Source: Burkholderiales bacterium (GTDB lineage: Bacteria; Pseudomonadota; Gammaproteobacteria; Burkholderiales; Burkholderiaceae_E). From it: a DNA stretch of 64,000 nt. Under the pieces are notes generated by a model. It saw nothing but the letters and a program-made list of their open reading frames with translations, did no database searches and was not told the origin of the DNA. Numbering within the stretch: position 1 is the first letter of the stretch; each line of letters starts with the position of its first letter. The stretch lies in NCBI GenBank assembly GCA_027487815.1, contig JAIYCW010000009.1:34182-98181 (forward strand). The letters are read 5' to 3'. Positions 6,430 through 15,487 of this stretch are shown here, piece by piece. The translations under genes and the position numbers were made by a program.

Positions 6430-9185
6430 GCAAGTGTTTCCTGGGGAAGGAGGACAGCAACGTTATTGGGTAGTGGCAGTGTAAAGCGGAAGGTGCAGCC
6501 CGCACCCCCCGGATTGGACTCGACCCATAAACGGCCGGCGTGAGCTTCTACCACCGATCGGCAGATATTGAGGCCCATTCCCATGCCTTCGGGCTTGGTC
6601 GTGTAGAACGGCTCGAACAAGCGATCCACAATCTCTGAGGCCAGACCACTACCAGTATCGGTGACCACAAATTCGATGTGGCCCTCAAGCCGGTGCGCCT
6701 GAATGGTGAGCTGTCGCCGTTTGCTGGTTCGCATCGCTTCGATGGCGTTCTTCATCAGGTTAACCAGTACTTGTTCAATCAGGATCGGGTCGGCATGCAG
6801 GGTTGGCAACTTGGGGGCAATTTCCAGGCGCAGTTGGATCGCGTGGCGTCTGGCATCAATCTCAGCCAGTACGATAGCGTCGTTAATCAGAGTGGCGGCA
6901 TCGCAGTCGCGGCGTTCAGGTTCACTGCGCTTGACGAACTCACGAATTCGCCGGATCACTTTGCCAGCGCGCTCAGCCTGGGCGGCGGTCTTTCCCAGCA
7001 TCTCAAGCAGTTCCACAGCATCCAGGCTTTGACCCTTGCTGGTACGGGTGCGGACACGGGCGGCTAACCCCATGGAGTAGTTGGCGATTGCAGTGAGGGG
7101 TTGATTCAGCTCATGGGCCAGGCTTGACGCCATCTCGCCCATCGTTACCAGGCGTGCAGTGTGCTGCAGCTTGGCCTCCTGGTCTCGCTGCAATCGCTCG
7201 GAGGCACGACGCTCCGTGATGTCAGTGGCTACCACCATAATCACCAGCCGGTCATCAACCCACCGAATCGGCCTCATGCGCAGGTCGTACCAGCGCGAAC
7301 CTGAGGCGCCCAGCAGTTCAAGTTCCTGGGCTTCAGTGTTGCGCTGATCAAGAGGCACCACGACGAGGTCGCCAAAAGCACTTCGATACGCCCGGTTGGC
7401 AAACAAAAGCCCCTGCCGGTGATCGCCGGGTAAACCGACACACACGGCCGTATCCAGCTCTTCAAGCACAGTGATAAAACGTTCCTGGGCATCGGCAAGC
7501 TCACGACGGATGCGGTTGGGCTCGGTGATGTCCGTCATTGAGGTCATCCAGCCGGATTGCTGCCCTGCGCCATCGATCAGCGGTGACACATACATCCTGG
7601 CTTCAAAGAGTGTCATGTCCTTACGCTGCACCTGCACCTGAAATCCAGCGATGGGAGCTTCGCCTGCCAGCACCATGTCCAGGTTGCTCATCTGATTGTC
7701 GATATCACCTTCGGGCCAATAAGGGTAGGGCGGGTCCTTGAGTAACAGTTCGTCTTCCTGATAACCGGTCATTGCGCAAAATGCTCTGTTCACAAAGGTA
7801 ATGCGGCCTTGCATATCAAATGCACGCATGCCCGTAAGCATGGAATCTTCCATCGCTCGGCGAAAAGCAGTTTCGGCGACGAGTGCCGATTCAGTCGCTT
7901 TGCGCACCGTCGTGTCATGGGCGACGGCGTAAAGCGTCTGTACGTTAGGGTCCGGATCACGACGAACAGCCCAGCGTAACCATGATGGCGCATGAATCGG
8001 CCCGAACCTCGCTTCAAACTCAATGCTGTCAGCATTTGCTCCAGGGCCGTTTGCTGGAATGGGCTGCGTTTTGGAAGCGCGCGTGTTCAGACTTTCCAAA
8101 GCCTGGTCGACAATCGACCGGTCCGATGCGATCGCCAGGGAGGCCAAATGCCTGCCCTGGGAGTCCCCGCCGAGAAGCTGCTCAAAGGCCGGGTTGGCCC
8201 GCAGGATTTGGGCCCGGCGATTCAGAATCACCATGGGGTCGATCGATAAGGTGAACATCCGATCGCGTTCTACCTCGGCGGCAACCCGACGGCGGGCGTG
8301 GCGCCACAACAGCATCAAGCTCACCAGGCTAGCTATTGACAGTCCAACAACGGCAAGCAACAACCAGCGCTCGATAAGCCCGGTTTGAGTTGAAAAACCG
8401 ATGGCTCGAAGGCGAACGCCATGCCCCGGCGGATCCAGCGGAACTTCATAGAGCAGGCTTTCATCATGGCTATGACGCGGTGACGAACTGACCAGGCGAT
8501 TACCGCCCTGATCCACCAGGCTTAGCGCATAGCGGGCTCGGATCTCCTCGGGAAGTACCTTGCCAAGCAGCCTCTCCAGCGAGATGCCAACCATCAGGCT
8601 GCCCTCATTGCGTCGATCGGTGCCCACGGGCAAATAAAGCTCAACCACCGTTTGCCCGCTGGAGCTGGAGAATGGCGCCGACCAAGTTGCCTTACCGCTG
8701 GTCATGGCTTGCTCAGCTGCGGAAAAGCCTGAGGTGTCTTCGATATGGACTCCCGGCGAGCGTTCGGGCAGGACCGTATCGCCGCGCCCCGGGATCGTCC
8801 AGCGAATGCGCTGACGGGTATCGAGTGTCGCCATGTAAAGAACTTCCTGGCGCTGGCTGAGCAGAGCTCCCACTTGTTTGGCCGGATCAAGCTCGATGGA
8901 AGATGGGGCTGTCCAATCCGAGGCATGCAGCAGCAGCTCATCCTGCAAATCGCGCAGATAAAGGCGCAGGCTTTGCTGGCCCCACTCGATATCTCGATAA
9001 AGGCTTTGGCGTGAGGATTCGCTTTCTACCCGATGCAGGGTGTAAAAAAAGCCGATCATCAGGGCGACGAAGAGCAAAACACCAATGGCGTGGGTGAGGG
9101 TGAACGCCTTGATGGCTCGAAGCTCAAGACGAGCACTTGGGGCTGCGTTACGCAAGCCGGGGGATCCTGGTGGAAGCGAATTCAT
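6426..9185 (-). CDS. multi-PAS membrane sensor histidine kinase (FixL/DctS-like)
   Basis: A 919-residue sensor. In order: a transmembrane helix near the N-terminus (about 27-50), a periplasmic domain of some 220 residues, a second helix (WLLLAVVGLSIASLVSLMLLW), three PAS-like segments (beginning near MFTLSIDPM, FRRAMEDSM and RFITVLEEL), and a kinase core. The H-box AHELNQPLTAI puts the phospho-acceptor at His691. The N-box (NLMKNAIEAM) and G-boxes (DTGSGL, GMGMGLNI) of the ATPase domain are intact. ELNQPL is typical of the FixL/DctB/DctS class (HPK4). A TTG at 9221 extends the frame by 12 residues, but the ATG at 9185 is preferred; neither has a clear ribosome-binding site. The periplasmic ligand is unknown. 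Confidence 0.9.
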   Translation of the reverse strand: MNSLPPGSPGLRNAAPSARLELRAIKAFTLTHAIGVLLFVALMIGFFYTLHRVESESSRQSLYRDIEWGQQSLRLYLRDLQDELLLHASDWTAPSSIELDPAKQVGALLSQRQEVLYMATLDTRQRIRWTIPGRGDTVLPERSPGVHIEDTSGFSAAEQAMTSGKATWSAPFSSSSGQTVVELYLPVGTDRRNEGSLMVGISLERLLGKVLPEEIRARYALSLVDQGGNRLVSSSPRHSHDESLLYEVPLDPPGHGVRLRAIGFSTQTGLIERWLLLAVVGLSIASLVSLMLLWRHARRRVAAEVERDRMFTLSIDPMVILNRRAQILRANPAFEQLLGGDSQGRHLASLAIASDRSIVDQALESLNTRASKTQPIPANGPGANADSIEFEARFGPIHAPSWLRWAVRRDPDPNVQTLYAVAHDTTVRKATESALVAETAFRRAMEDSMLTGMRAFDMQGRITFVNRAFCAMTGYQEDELLLKDPPYPYWPEGDIDNQMSNLDMVLAGEAPIAGFQVQVQRKDMTLFEARMYVSPLIDGAGQQSGWMTSMTDITEPNRIRRELADAQERFITVLEELDTAVCVGLPGDHRQGLLFANRAYRSAFGDLVVVPLDQRNTEAQELELLGASGSRWYDLRMRPIRWVDDRLVIMVVATDITERRASERLQRDQEAKLQHTARLVTMGEMASSLAHELNQPLTAIANYSMGLAARVRTRTSKGQSLDAVELLEMLGKTAAQAERAGKVIRRIREFVKRSEPERRDCDAATLINDAIVLAEIDARRHAIQLRLEIAPKLPTLHADPILIEQVLVNLMKNAIEAMRTSKRRQLTIQAHRLEGHIEFVVTDTGSGLASEIVDRLFEPFYTTKPEGMGMGLNICRSVVEAHAGRLWVESNPGGAGCTFRFTLPLPNNVAVLLPQETLA

Positions 9186-9285
9186 ACAGCGTGGAAGCTT
9201 ACGCAAAAGCGTTGGATTCAACCATCAAAGTCTTTCTTTGTTTTCCACAATACAAAATAATCTTTCATAGTGTGCAAGTTTTGCT

Positions 9286-9313
9286 TTGCATTAGAGGATG
9301 GCCTTCATATACT
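9286..9313 (+). promoter_or_regulatory. putative promoter of aceE-aceF-lpdA
   Basis: TTGCAT (9286-9291) and TATACT (9308-9313) with a 16-base spacer would start transcription near 9320, leaving an untranslated leader of about 70 bases before aceE. The -35 match is weak. It lies in the 207-base region shared with the divergent sensor kinase gene, where an operator would be expected, but I found no clear palindromic operator. Confidence 0.35.
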
Positions 9314-9392
9314 TCGGAATGTGCTCGGTGATTGCTAGAGCGCCTTTTTTACGCCCGCTTTTTTCACGTTTTGCTACTTAGATGGAGACACC

Positions 9393-12098
9393 ATGTCGGC
9401 AGTTCCGAGCTTTCCCGCAGCCAATGATCCCGATGTTGACGCCTTGGAAACCCGCGAATGGCTTGATGCATTGGAAGCGGTTATCGATCGCGAAGGGCCC
9501 CAGCGCGCCCATTACCTGCTCGAAAAACTGATCGAAATGTCGCGCCGCTCCGGTGCGCACATCCCCTATTCGGCCAATACTGCCTACGTCAACACCATTC
9601 CTACCGCGCTTGAAGCGCGCTCGCCCGGCAATGCTGAGCTCGAAGAGCGTATCCGTTCGTATATCCGCTGGAACGCCATGGCGATGGTGGTGAAAGCCAA
9701 TAAGCATTCACCTCCTGATGGTGGTGATTTGGGTGGCCATATTTCTTCTTTTGCATCGCTGGCCACCATGATTGGTGCCGGGATGAACCATTTCTGGCAC
9801 GCGCCTCATGAAGGTCATGGCGGCGATCTGATCTATTTTCAGGGCCATTCAGCGCCCGGCATTTATGGCCGGGCTTTCCTTGAGGGTCGGCTTAGCGAGG
9901 AGCAACTGAATAACTTTCGCCAGGAAGTTGGAGGCAAGGGCCTGTCGTCTTATCCGCATCCCAAGCTGATGCCCGATTTCTGGCAGTTCCCCACGGTATC
10001 GATGGGCCTGGGGCCGCTGATGGCCATTTACCAGGCTCGCTTTTTGAAGTATTTGCATGCCCGTGGGATTGCCGACACCGCCAACCGCAAGGTCTGGGTG
10101 TTTTGCGGTGATGGCGAAATGGATGAGCCGGAATCGCTCGGCGCGATTGGCTTGGCCGCTCGCGAGAAGCTCGATAACCTGATTTTTGTCGTGAACTGTA
10201 ACTTGCAACGCCTTGATGGTCCGGTACGCGGCAACGGCAAAATCATTCAGGAGCTTGAGGGCGAGTTCAGAGGCTCGGGTTGGAATGTGATCAAGCTGCT
10301 GTGGGGTTCGTATTGGGATCCGCTTTTGGCGCGTGATAAAGACGGCATCTTGCGCAAGGTGATGGAAGATACGGTGGATGGCGAGTATCAGGCCTACAAG
10401 GCCAACGATGGCGCCTATGTGCGTAAGCACTTTTTCGGCAAGCATCCCAAATTGCTCGAAATGGTATCGCGCATGACCGATGAAGATATCTGGCGTCTGA
10501 ATCGTGGCGGGCATGATCCACACAAGGTATACGCCGCGTTTCATTCTGCAGTGAATCATGCGGGGCAGCCCACAGTGATTCTGGCCAAGACGGTAAAGGG
10601 TTACGGCATGGGCCGGGTGGGCGAGGGCAAGAACACCGCGCACCAGACCAAAAAGCTCGACCTCGAGGCAATCCGCGAGTTTCGTGATCGCTTCAGCATT
10701 CCTGTGAGCGATGAGCAGCTTGATGATTTGCCGTTTTATAAACCCGCTGATTCACTGCCCGAGATGCAGTACATGCATGAGCGCCGTAAAGCGTTGGGCG
10801 GATTCGTTCCGCAACGTCGGCGGGAGGTTGACGAGAAGCTTGCAGTACCAGCACTGGATGCGTTCCAGGCAGTACTGGAGCCAACAGCCGAAGGCCGTGA
10901 AATTTCCACCACCCAGGCCTTTGTCCGGATTCTCACAGCGCTAACCCGTGACAAGGCCCTGGGCTCCCGTGTTGTGCCGATCGTGCCCGATGAAGCCCGC
11001 ACTTTTGGTATGGAGGGCATGTTCCGCCAGCTTGGGATTTACCAGCCCGAAGGTCAGAAGTACACCCCGGTTGATAAGGACCAGGTGATGTACTACCGCG
11101 AAGCGAAGGATGGGCAAATTCTCGAGGAGGGCATCAACGAAGCGGGCGCATTCAGCTCCTGGATCGCAGCCGCGACGTCTTATTCCACCAATAACCGGAT
11201 GATGCTGCCGTTCTATATTTACTACTCGATGTTTGGCTTTCAGAGGGTAGGTGATTTGGCCTGGGCTGCTGGCGATATGCAGGCGCGCGGCTTTTTGTTG
11301 GGCGGCACCTCCGGGCGCACCACACTTAATGGAGAAGGGTTGCAGCATGAGGATGGCCATAGCCATATTCAGTCGGCCTTGATTCCGAATTGCGTGTCTT
11401 ACGATCCCACCTATGCCCATGAGCTCGCTGTGATCATTCATGACGGTATGAAGCGGATGGTGGAGCGTCAGGAGAATGTGTTTTATTACCTCACGGTGAT
11501 GAATGAAAACTATGCACACCCTGGCCTGAAAGCAGGAGATGAGCAGGGCATCATCAAGGGGATGTATCGAATCGCGCGGGCCAAGGGCGGCAAACATCAT
11601 GTGCAATTGCTGGGCTCCGGGGTGATCCTGCGAGAGGCGCTGGCCGCGGCCGAAATTTTGGCAAACGATTGGGATGTGGGCGCGGATGTATGGAGCGTCA
11701 CCAGCTTTACTGAACTGCGGCGTGATGGATTGGATTGCGAGCGCTTCAATCTGCTGCACCCCACCGAGAAGTCACCCAAGGTGCCTTATGTCACCGAGCA
11801 GCTCGCGCCAAGCTCGGGCCCGATCATTGCGACCACTGATTACATCAAGTTGTTTGCCGATCAGATTCGTCCGTTTATTCCCAAGGATCGGCAGTACAAG
11901 GTCTTGGGCACCGATGGTTTTGGGCGCTCAGACTTCCGCTCGAAGCTGCGTGAACACTTTGAGGTGAACCGTCATTTTGTAGTGCTGGCCGCGCTCAAGT
12001 CTTTGGCCGATGAAGGTGCAATTCCCGCCAAGAAAGTGGCCGAAGCCATCAAGAAATATGGCATCGATCCCGAGAAGAACAACCCGCATTACGCTTAG
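9393..12098 (+). CDS. aceE: pyruvate dehydrogenase E1 component (homodimeric type)
   Basis: A 901-residue E1p of the large homodimeric class, close to the usual length of about 890. It decarboxylates pyruvate with thiamine diphosphate and acetylates the lipoyl group of E2. The ThDP-Mg motif is visible as GDGEMDEPES from residue 239 through NCN near 270. Other blocks typical of AceE are present, including the early HSPPDGGDLGGHISSFAS segment and the later GRTTLNGEGLQHEDGHS. The ATG at 9393 has GGAG 6 bases upstream. It is first in an operon with aceF (58-base gap) and lpdA (46-base gap) and is divergent from a FixL/FixJ-like pair that may regulate it. Confidence 0.98.
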   Translation: MSAVPSFPAANDPDVDALETREWLDALEAVIDREGPQRAHYLLEKLIEMSRRSGAHIPYSANTAYVNTIPTALEARSPGNAELEERIRSYIRWNAMAMVVKANKHSPPDGGDLGGHISSFASLATMIGAGMNHFWHAPHEGHGGDLIYFQGHSAPGIYGRAFLEGRLSEEQLNNFRQEVGGKGLSSYPHPKLMPDFWQFPTVSMGLGPLMAIYQARFLKYLHARGIADTANRKVWVFCGDGEMDEPESLGAIGLAAREKLDNLIFVVNCNLQRLDGPVRGNGKIIQELEGEFRGSGWNVIKLLWGSYWDPLLARDKDGILRKVMEDTVDGEYQAYKANDGAYVRKHFFGKHPKLLEMVSRMTDEDIWRLNRGGHDPHKVYAAFHSAVNHAGQPTVILAKTVKGYGMGRVGEGKNTAHQTKKLDLEAIREFRDRFSIPVSDEQLDDLPFYKPADSLPEMQYMHERRKALGGFVPQRRREVDEKLAVPALDAFQAVLEPTAEGREISTTQAFVRILTALTRDKALGSRVVPIVPDEARTFGMEGMFRQLGIYQPEGQKYTPVDKDQVMYYREAKDGQILEEGINEAGAFSSWIAAATSYSTNNRMMLPFYIYYSMFGFQRVGDLAWAAGDMQARGFLLGGTSGRTTLNGEGLQHEDGHSHIQSALIPNCVSYDPTYAHELAVIIHDGMKRMVERQENVFYYLTVMNENYAHPGLKAGDEQGIIKGMYRIARAKGGKHHVQLLGSGVILREALAAAEILANDWDVGADVWSVTSFTELRRDGLDCERFNLLHPTEKSPKVPYVTEQLAPSSGPIIATTDYIKLFADQIRPFIPKDRQYKVLGTDGFGRSDFRSKLREHFEVNRHFVVLAALKSLADEGAIPAKKVAEAIKKYGIDPEKNNPHYA

Positions 12099-12156
12099 GC
12101 ACGCAGCAATCGTCTGCGTGCAGTAACGACCCTATTTGCAAAAGAATTGAGACAAT

Positions 12157-12387
12157 ATGGCTAGCATTGAAATCAAGGTACCGGACATTGGCGACTTCAA
12201 GGAAGTGGAAGTCATCGAGCTGCTGGTCAAACCCGGCGATATGGTCAAGGCTGAACAAAGCCTGATCACGGTAGAGTCGGATAAGGCGTCCATGGAGATT
12301 CCGTCTTCAAGCGCAGGCAAGGTTATCGCGCTTAGTGTAAAGATTGGAGACAAGGTTGCTGAAGGGTCTGTAGTGCTGACGCTTGAG
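12157..12387 (+). repeat. lipoyl-domain coding duplicate, copy 1 (aceF)
   Basis: Codons 1-77 of aceF encode a lipoyl domain that differs from the first 77 residues of lpdA at only five positions. The DNA copies differ at many silent third positions, so the protein sequence is more alike than the DNA. The partner copy is at 13547-13777. Confidence 0.9.
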
Positions 12388-13500
12388 CCGATGGATGCCG
12401 AGGCCAGCACACCAGCTGCTTCACCGGCCCCTGCAGCACTTGCACCTGCTTCCATCGTAGCGCCCACACCGGCTCCCGCAGTCGTAGTGTCGGCCCCGGC
12501 GCCAATGCCAGCTCGTCCACCGGCACCGGTCGAGCCAGTACCCGATGAGAATATTGTTAAGCCACATGCTTCGCCCTCGGTGCGCAAGTTTGCGCGCGAG
12601 CTTGGGGTTGACCTTTCGCGCGTGCGGGGCACCGGACCCAAGCAACGGATCACCCAGGATGATGTACAGGGGTTTGTGAAGAGCGTGATGAGTGGGGCAG
12701 GTGGCGGCGCTATAGCCAGTGCGCCACCGACTGACACCAGTGGCGCTGGCCTGGGCTTGATTGCCTGGCCGAAGGTGGATTTCGCCAAGTTTGGCCCGAT
12801 TGAAGTCAAGCCCTTGCCGCGTATCAAGAAAATTTCAGGTGCAAATCTGCATCGCAATTGGGTCATGATTCCGCATGTCACCAATCATGAGGATGCTGAC
12901 ATTACCGATCTGGAAGCCTTCCGCGTGCAACTGAATGCGGAAAATGCCAAGAGCGGTGTGAAGCTCACCATGCTGGCCTTTTTGATCAAGGCTTGTGTTG
13001 CAGCGCTTAAGAAATTCCCCGAGTTCAATGCCTCGCTGGAGAGGTCGGCCGAAGGTGATCAGCTGGTGCTCAAGCAGTATTACCACATTGGTTTTGCTGC
13101 AGACACTCCCAATGGGCTGATGGTGCCAGTGATCAAGGATGCGGACAAAAAAGGCATCTTCGACATTGCACGCGAAACGTCCGAACTTGCTGCCAAGGCA
13201 CGCGACGGGAAACTCGCGCCAACCGAGATGCAAGGTGGCACTTTCTCAATTTCCAGCCTGGGCGGTATCGGCGGGACTTACTTCACCCCAATCATCAATG
13301 CACCGGAAGTGGCGATCCTTGGGGTGTGCCGCTCAACCAAGCAGCCAGTGTGGAATGAGACCAAGGGCAGCTTTGAGCCACGCTTGATCCTGCCTCTATC
13401 GTTGTCCTGGGATCATCGCGTGATTGATGGCGCTGCGGCTGCGCGGTTCAATGTGATGCTTGCGCAACTGCTGGCTGATATGCGCCGCATCATGCTTTGA
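12157..13500 (+). CDS. aceF: pyruvate dehydrogenase E2, dihydrolipoyllysine acetyltransferase
   Basis: A 447-residue E2p that transfers the acetyl group from lipoate to CoA and forms the core of the PDH complex. Domains: one lipoyl domain (1-77, lipoylated Lys43 in ESDKASME), an Ala/Pro-rich hinge (about 82-128), a peripheral-subunit-binding domain (about 131-172, SPSVRKFARELGVDL), a second linker, and the catalytic domain ending with SWDHRVIDGA (His420, Asp424). E. coli AceF has three lipoyl domains; a single one, with another on E3, is a different arrangement. It starts with ATG 58 bases after aceE. Confidence 0.97.
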   Translation: MASIEIKVPDIGDFKEVEVIELLVKPGDMVKAEQSLITVESDKASMEIPSSSAGKVIALSVKIGDKVAEGSVVLTLEPMDAEASTPAASPAPAALAPASIVAPTPAPAVVVSAPAPMPARPPAPVEPVPDENIVKPHASPSVRKFARELGVDLSRVRGTGPKQRITQDDVQGFVKSVMSGAGGGAIASAPPTDTSGAGLGLIAWPKVDFAKFGPIEVKPLPRIKKISGANLHRNWVMIPHVTNHEDADITDLEAFRVQLNAENAKSGVKLTMLAFLIKACVAALKKFPEFNASLERSAEGDQLVLKQYYHIGFAADTPNGLMVPVIKDADKKGIFDIARETSELAAKARDGKLAPTEMQGGTFSISSLGGIGGTYFTPIINAPEVAILGVCRSTKQPVWNETKGSFEPRLILPLSLSWDHRVIDGAAAARFNVMLAQLLADMRRIML

Positions 13501-13546
13501 ACTTGTGCCCCGTCCTGAGTACAACCTAGAAAACGAGCAAACGAAT

Positions 13547-13777
13547 ATGGCAAGTGTGGAAGTCAGAGTGCCTGACATTGGCGACTTCAAAGAGGTCGAG
13601 GTGATTGAGCTGTTGGTCAAACCTGGAGATATGGTCAAGGCCGAGCAAAGCCTGATCACTGTGGAGTCCGATAAGGCCTCCATGGAGATTCCCTCTTCAA
13701 AAGCGGGCAAGGTAATTGCGCTGGCAGTGAAGATCGGCGATAAGGTCGCCGAGGGTTCTGTGGTGTTGACACTTGAA
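13547..13777 (+). repeat. lipoyl-domain coding duplicate, copy 2 (lpdA)
   Basis: Codons 1-77 of lpdA match the aceF lipoyl domain at 72 of 77 residues (differences: V/I twice, R/K, K/S and A/S). This fits an intra-operon domain duplication, possibly kept alike by gene conversion or by shared enzyme partners. Confidence 0.9.
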
Positions 13778-15367
13778 GAGTTGGAGGCCACAGGCCAGGC
13801 TTCTGTGGCTCAGGGTCCTGCAGCGCCTGCTGCTGCACCAGTTGCTGCATCAGTTGCTGCGGTTCCAACGACCCCGACACCTGCGGCACCTGCAATAGCA
13901 AGTGCGGCCGCCGCAGGCTATACCGGGGCGGTGGATCTGAAGTGCGACATGCTGGTGCTTGGCGCGGGCCCTGGAGGGTATTCGGCAGCATTTCGCGCAG
14001 CCGACTTGGGCATGCAAACTGTTTTGGTAGAGCGCTACGCTACGCTGGGTGGAGTGTGTCTGAATGTGGGCTGCATTCCATCGAAGGCGCTCTTGCATAC
14101 CGCAGCTGTGATTGATGAAACCCGTGCCATGTCGGCGCACGGCATTACGTTTGGCGAGCCGCAGATCGATCTTGATGTATTGCGGGGCTGGAAGAATAAG
14201 GTGATCGGCAAACTCACCGGTGGCCTGGCTGGCATGGCCAAGGCTCGCAAGGTGACTACGGTGCGTGGGATAGGTGAGTTTATTGATGCCCATCATGTGC
14301 GGGTGAGTCTCACCGAAGGCACTGGTCAGCAAACGACCGGCAAGAGTCAGGTGATTCGCTTTGAGCAAGCGGTGATTGCAGCGGGCTCGCAGGCGGTACG
14401 CTTGCCGTTTTTGCCGCAAGACTCCCGGATTGTGGATTCCACAGGTGCCTTGTTATTGGAGCGCAAGCCCAAGCGCATGCTGGTGATCGGCGGCGGCATT
14501 ATCGGCCTGGAAATGGGCACGGTGTACAGCACGCTTGGAGCCCGGTTGGATGTGGTGGAAATGCTGGATGGCCTGATGCAGGGCGCGGATCGCGATCTGG
14601 TCAAGGTCTGGCAGAAGTTCAATGAGAAGCGCTTTGATCACATCATGCTCAAGACCAAAACCACCAAGGCTGAAGCTACGCCTGAGGGCATCAAGGTTTG
14701 GTTTGAAGGCGAGGGCGCGCCTCAGGAACCGCAACTCTATGACATGGTGCTGCAGTCGGTTGGTCGTACACCGAACGGTAACAAGGTCGGCGCTGCCAAC
14801 GCTGGCGTTGCAGTGAGTGAGCGCGGGTTTATTCCGGTGGACAAGCAGATGCGCACCAATGTGCCCCATATCTTTGCGATTGGTGACCTCGTTGGTCAAC
14901 CAATGCTTGCGCACAAGGCGGTTCATGAAGCGCATGTGGCCGCTGAAGCAGCTGCTGGCCACAAGGCCTACTTTGATGCACGAGTGATTCCATCCGTGGC
15001 TTACACCGATCCCGAAATTGCGTGGGTGGGTCTTACCGAAGAGCAGGCGAAGCTCGAAGGCATCAAAGTTGAAAAGGGCTTGTTCCCTTGGGCGGCGTCC
15101 GGGCGAGCGATTGCCAATGGACGAGACGAGGGCTTCACCAAACTACTGTTTGACCCGCAAACGCATCGGATCGTTGGTGGCGGTATGGTCGGCACCCATG
15201 CGGGCGATATGATCGGCGAGGTGGCTTTGGCCATTGAAATGGGCGCCGATGCAGTGGATATCGGCAAGACGATTCATCCGCACCCGACGCTGGGCGAGTC
15301 GATTGGCATGGCTGCTGAGGCGTTTGAAGGTGTTTGCACCGATCTTCCTCCTGTAAAGAAGCGCTGA
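13547..15367 (+). CDS. lpdA: dihydrolipoamide dehydrogenase (E3) with N-terminal lipoyl domain
   Basis: A 606-residue E3, longer than the usual 470 because a lipoyl domain (1-77, Lys43) and an Ala/Pro linker (about 80-120) precede the flavoprotein. It reoxidises dihydrolipoamide with FAD and NAD+. The FAD motif LGAGPGGYSAAFRAA follows the linker, the redox disulfide is Cys171/Cys176 (GGVCLNVGCIPSK), and the catalytic dyad is His579-Glu584 in HPHPTLGE. The ATG at 13547 was chosen because it begins the lipoyl domain exactly; an in-frame extension to 13460 would overlap aceF and add unrelated residues. Lipoyl-E3 fusions are known in Neisseria and in Ralstonia/Cupriavidus PDH. Confidence 0.97.
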   Translation: MASVEVRVPDIGDFKEVEVIELLVKPGDMVKAEQSLITVESDKASMEIPSSKAGKVIALAVKIGDKVAEGSVVLTLEELEATGQASVAQGPAAPAAAPVAASVAAVPTTPTPAAPAIASAAAAGYTGAVDLKCDMLVLGAGPGGYSAAFRAADLGMQTVLVERYATLGGVCLNVGCIPSKALLHTAAVIDETRAMSAHGITFGEPQIDLDVLRGWKNKVIGKLTGGLAGMAKARKVTTVRGIGEFIDAHHVRVSLTEGTGQQTTGKSQVIRFEQAVIAAGSQAVRLPFLPQDSRIVDSTGALLLERKPKRMLVIGGGIIGLEMGTVYSTLGARLDVVEMLDGLMQGADRDLVKVWQKFNEKRFDHIMLKTKTTKAEATPEGIKVWFEGEGAPQEPQLYDMVLQSVGRTPNGNKVGAANAGVAVSERGFIPVDKQMRTNVPHIFAIGDLVGQPMLAHKAVHEAHVAAEAAAGHKAYFDARVIPSVAYTDPEIAWVGLTEEQAKLEGIKVEKGLFPWAASGRAIANGRDEGFTKLLFDPQTHRIVGGGMVGTHAGDMIGEVALAIEMGADAVDIGKTIHPHPTLGESIGMAAEAFEGVCTDLPPVKKR

Positions 15368-15487
15368 ACTCAGGGAAAGCCCTATTGGGCCCAGGGCCCT
15401 AAAACCCTACGGGCGAGAATACAATCGCGCTCGGAGGGTTTCTCGAGTGTGAGGTGCCCGGGTCGGTTTAACTATTCAGGAGAGAAA

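Noticed and set aside
9849..11759. Long minus-strand frames inside aceE
   Set aside because: aceE is unmistakable on the plus strand; these frames have no family features.
13460..13546. N-terminal extension of lpdA
   Set aside because: It overlaps the aceF end and precedes a perfect lipoyl-domain start at 13547.
15388..15402. GGGCCCAGGGCCC palindrome after lpdA as a terminator
   Set aside because: The stem is only 5 pairs with a 3-base loop and has no T run, so it was not called.
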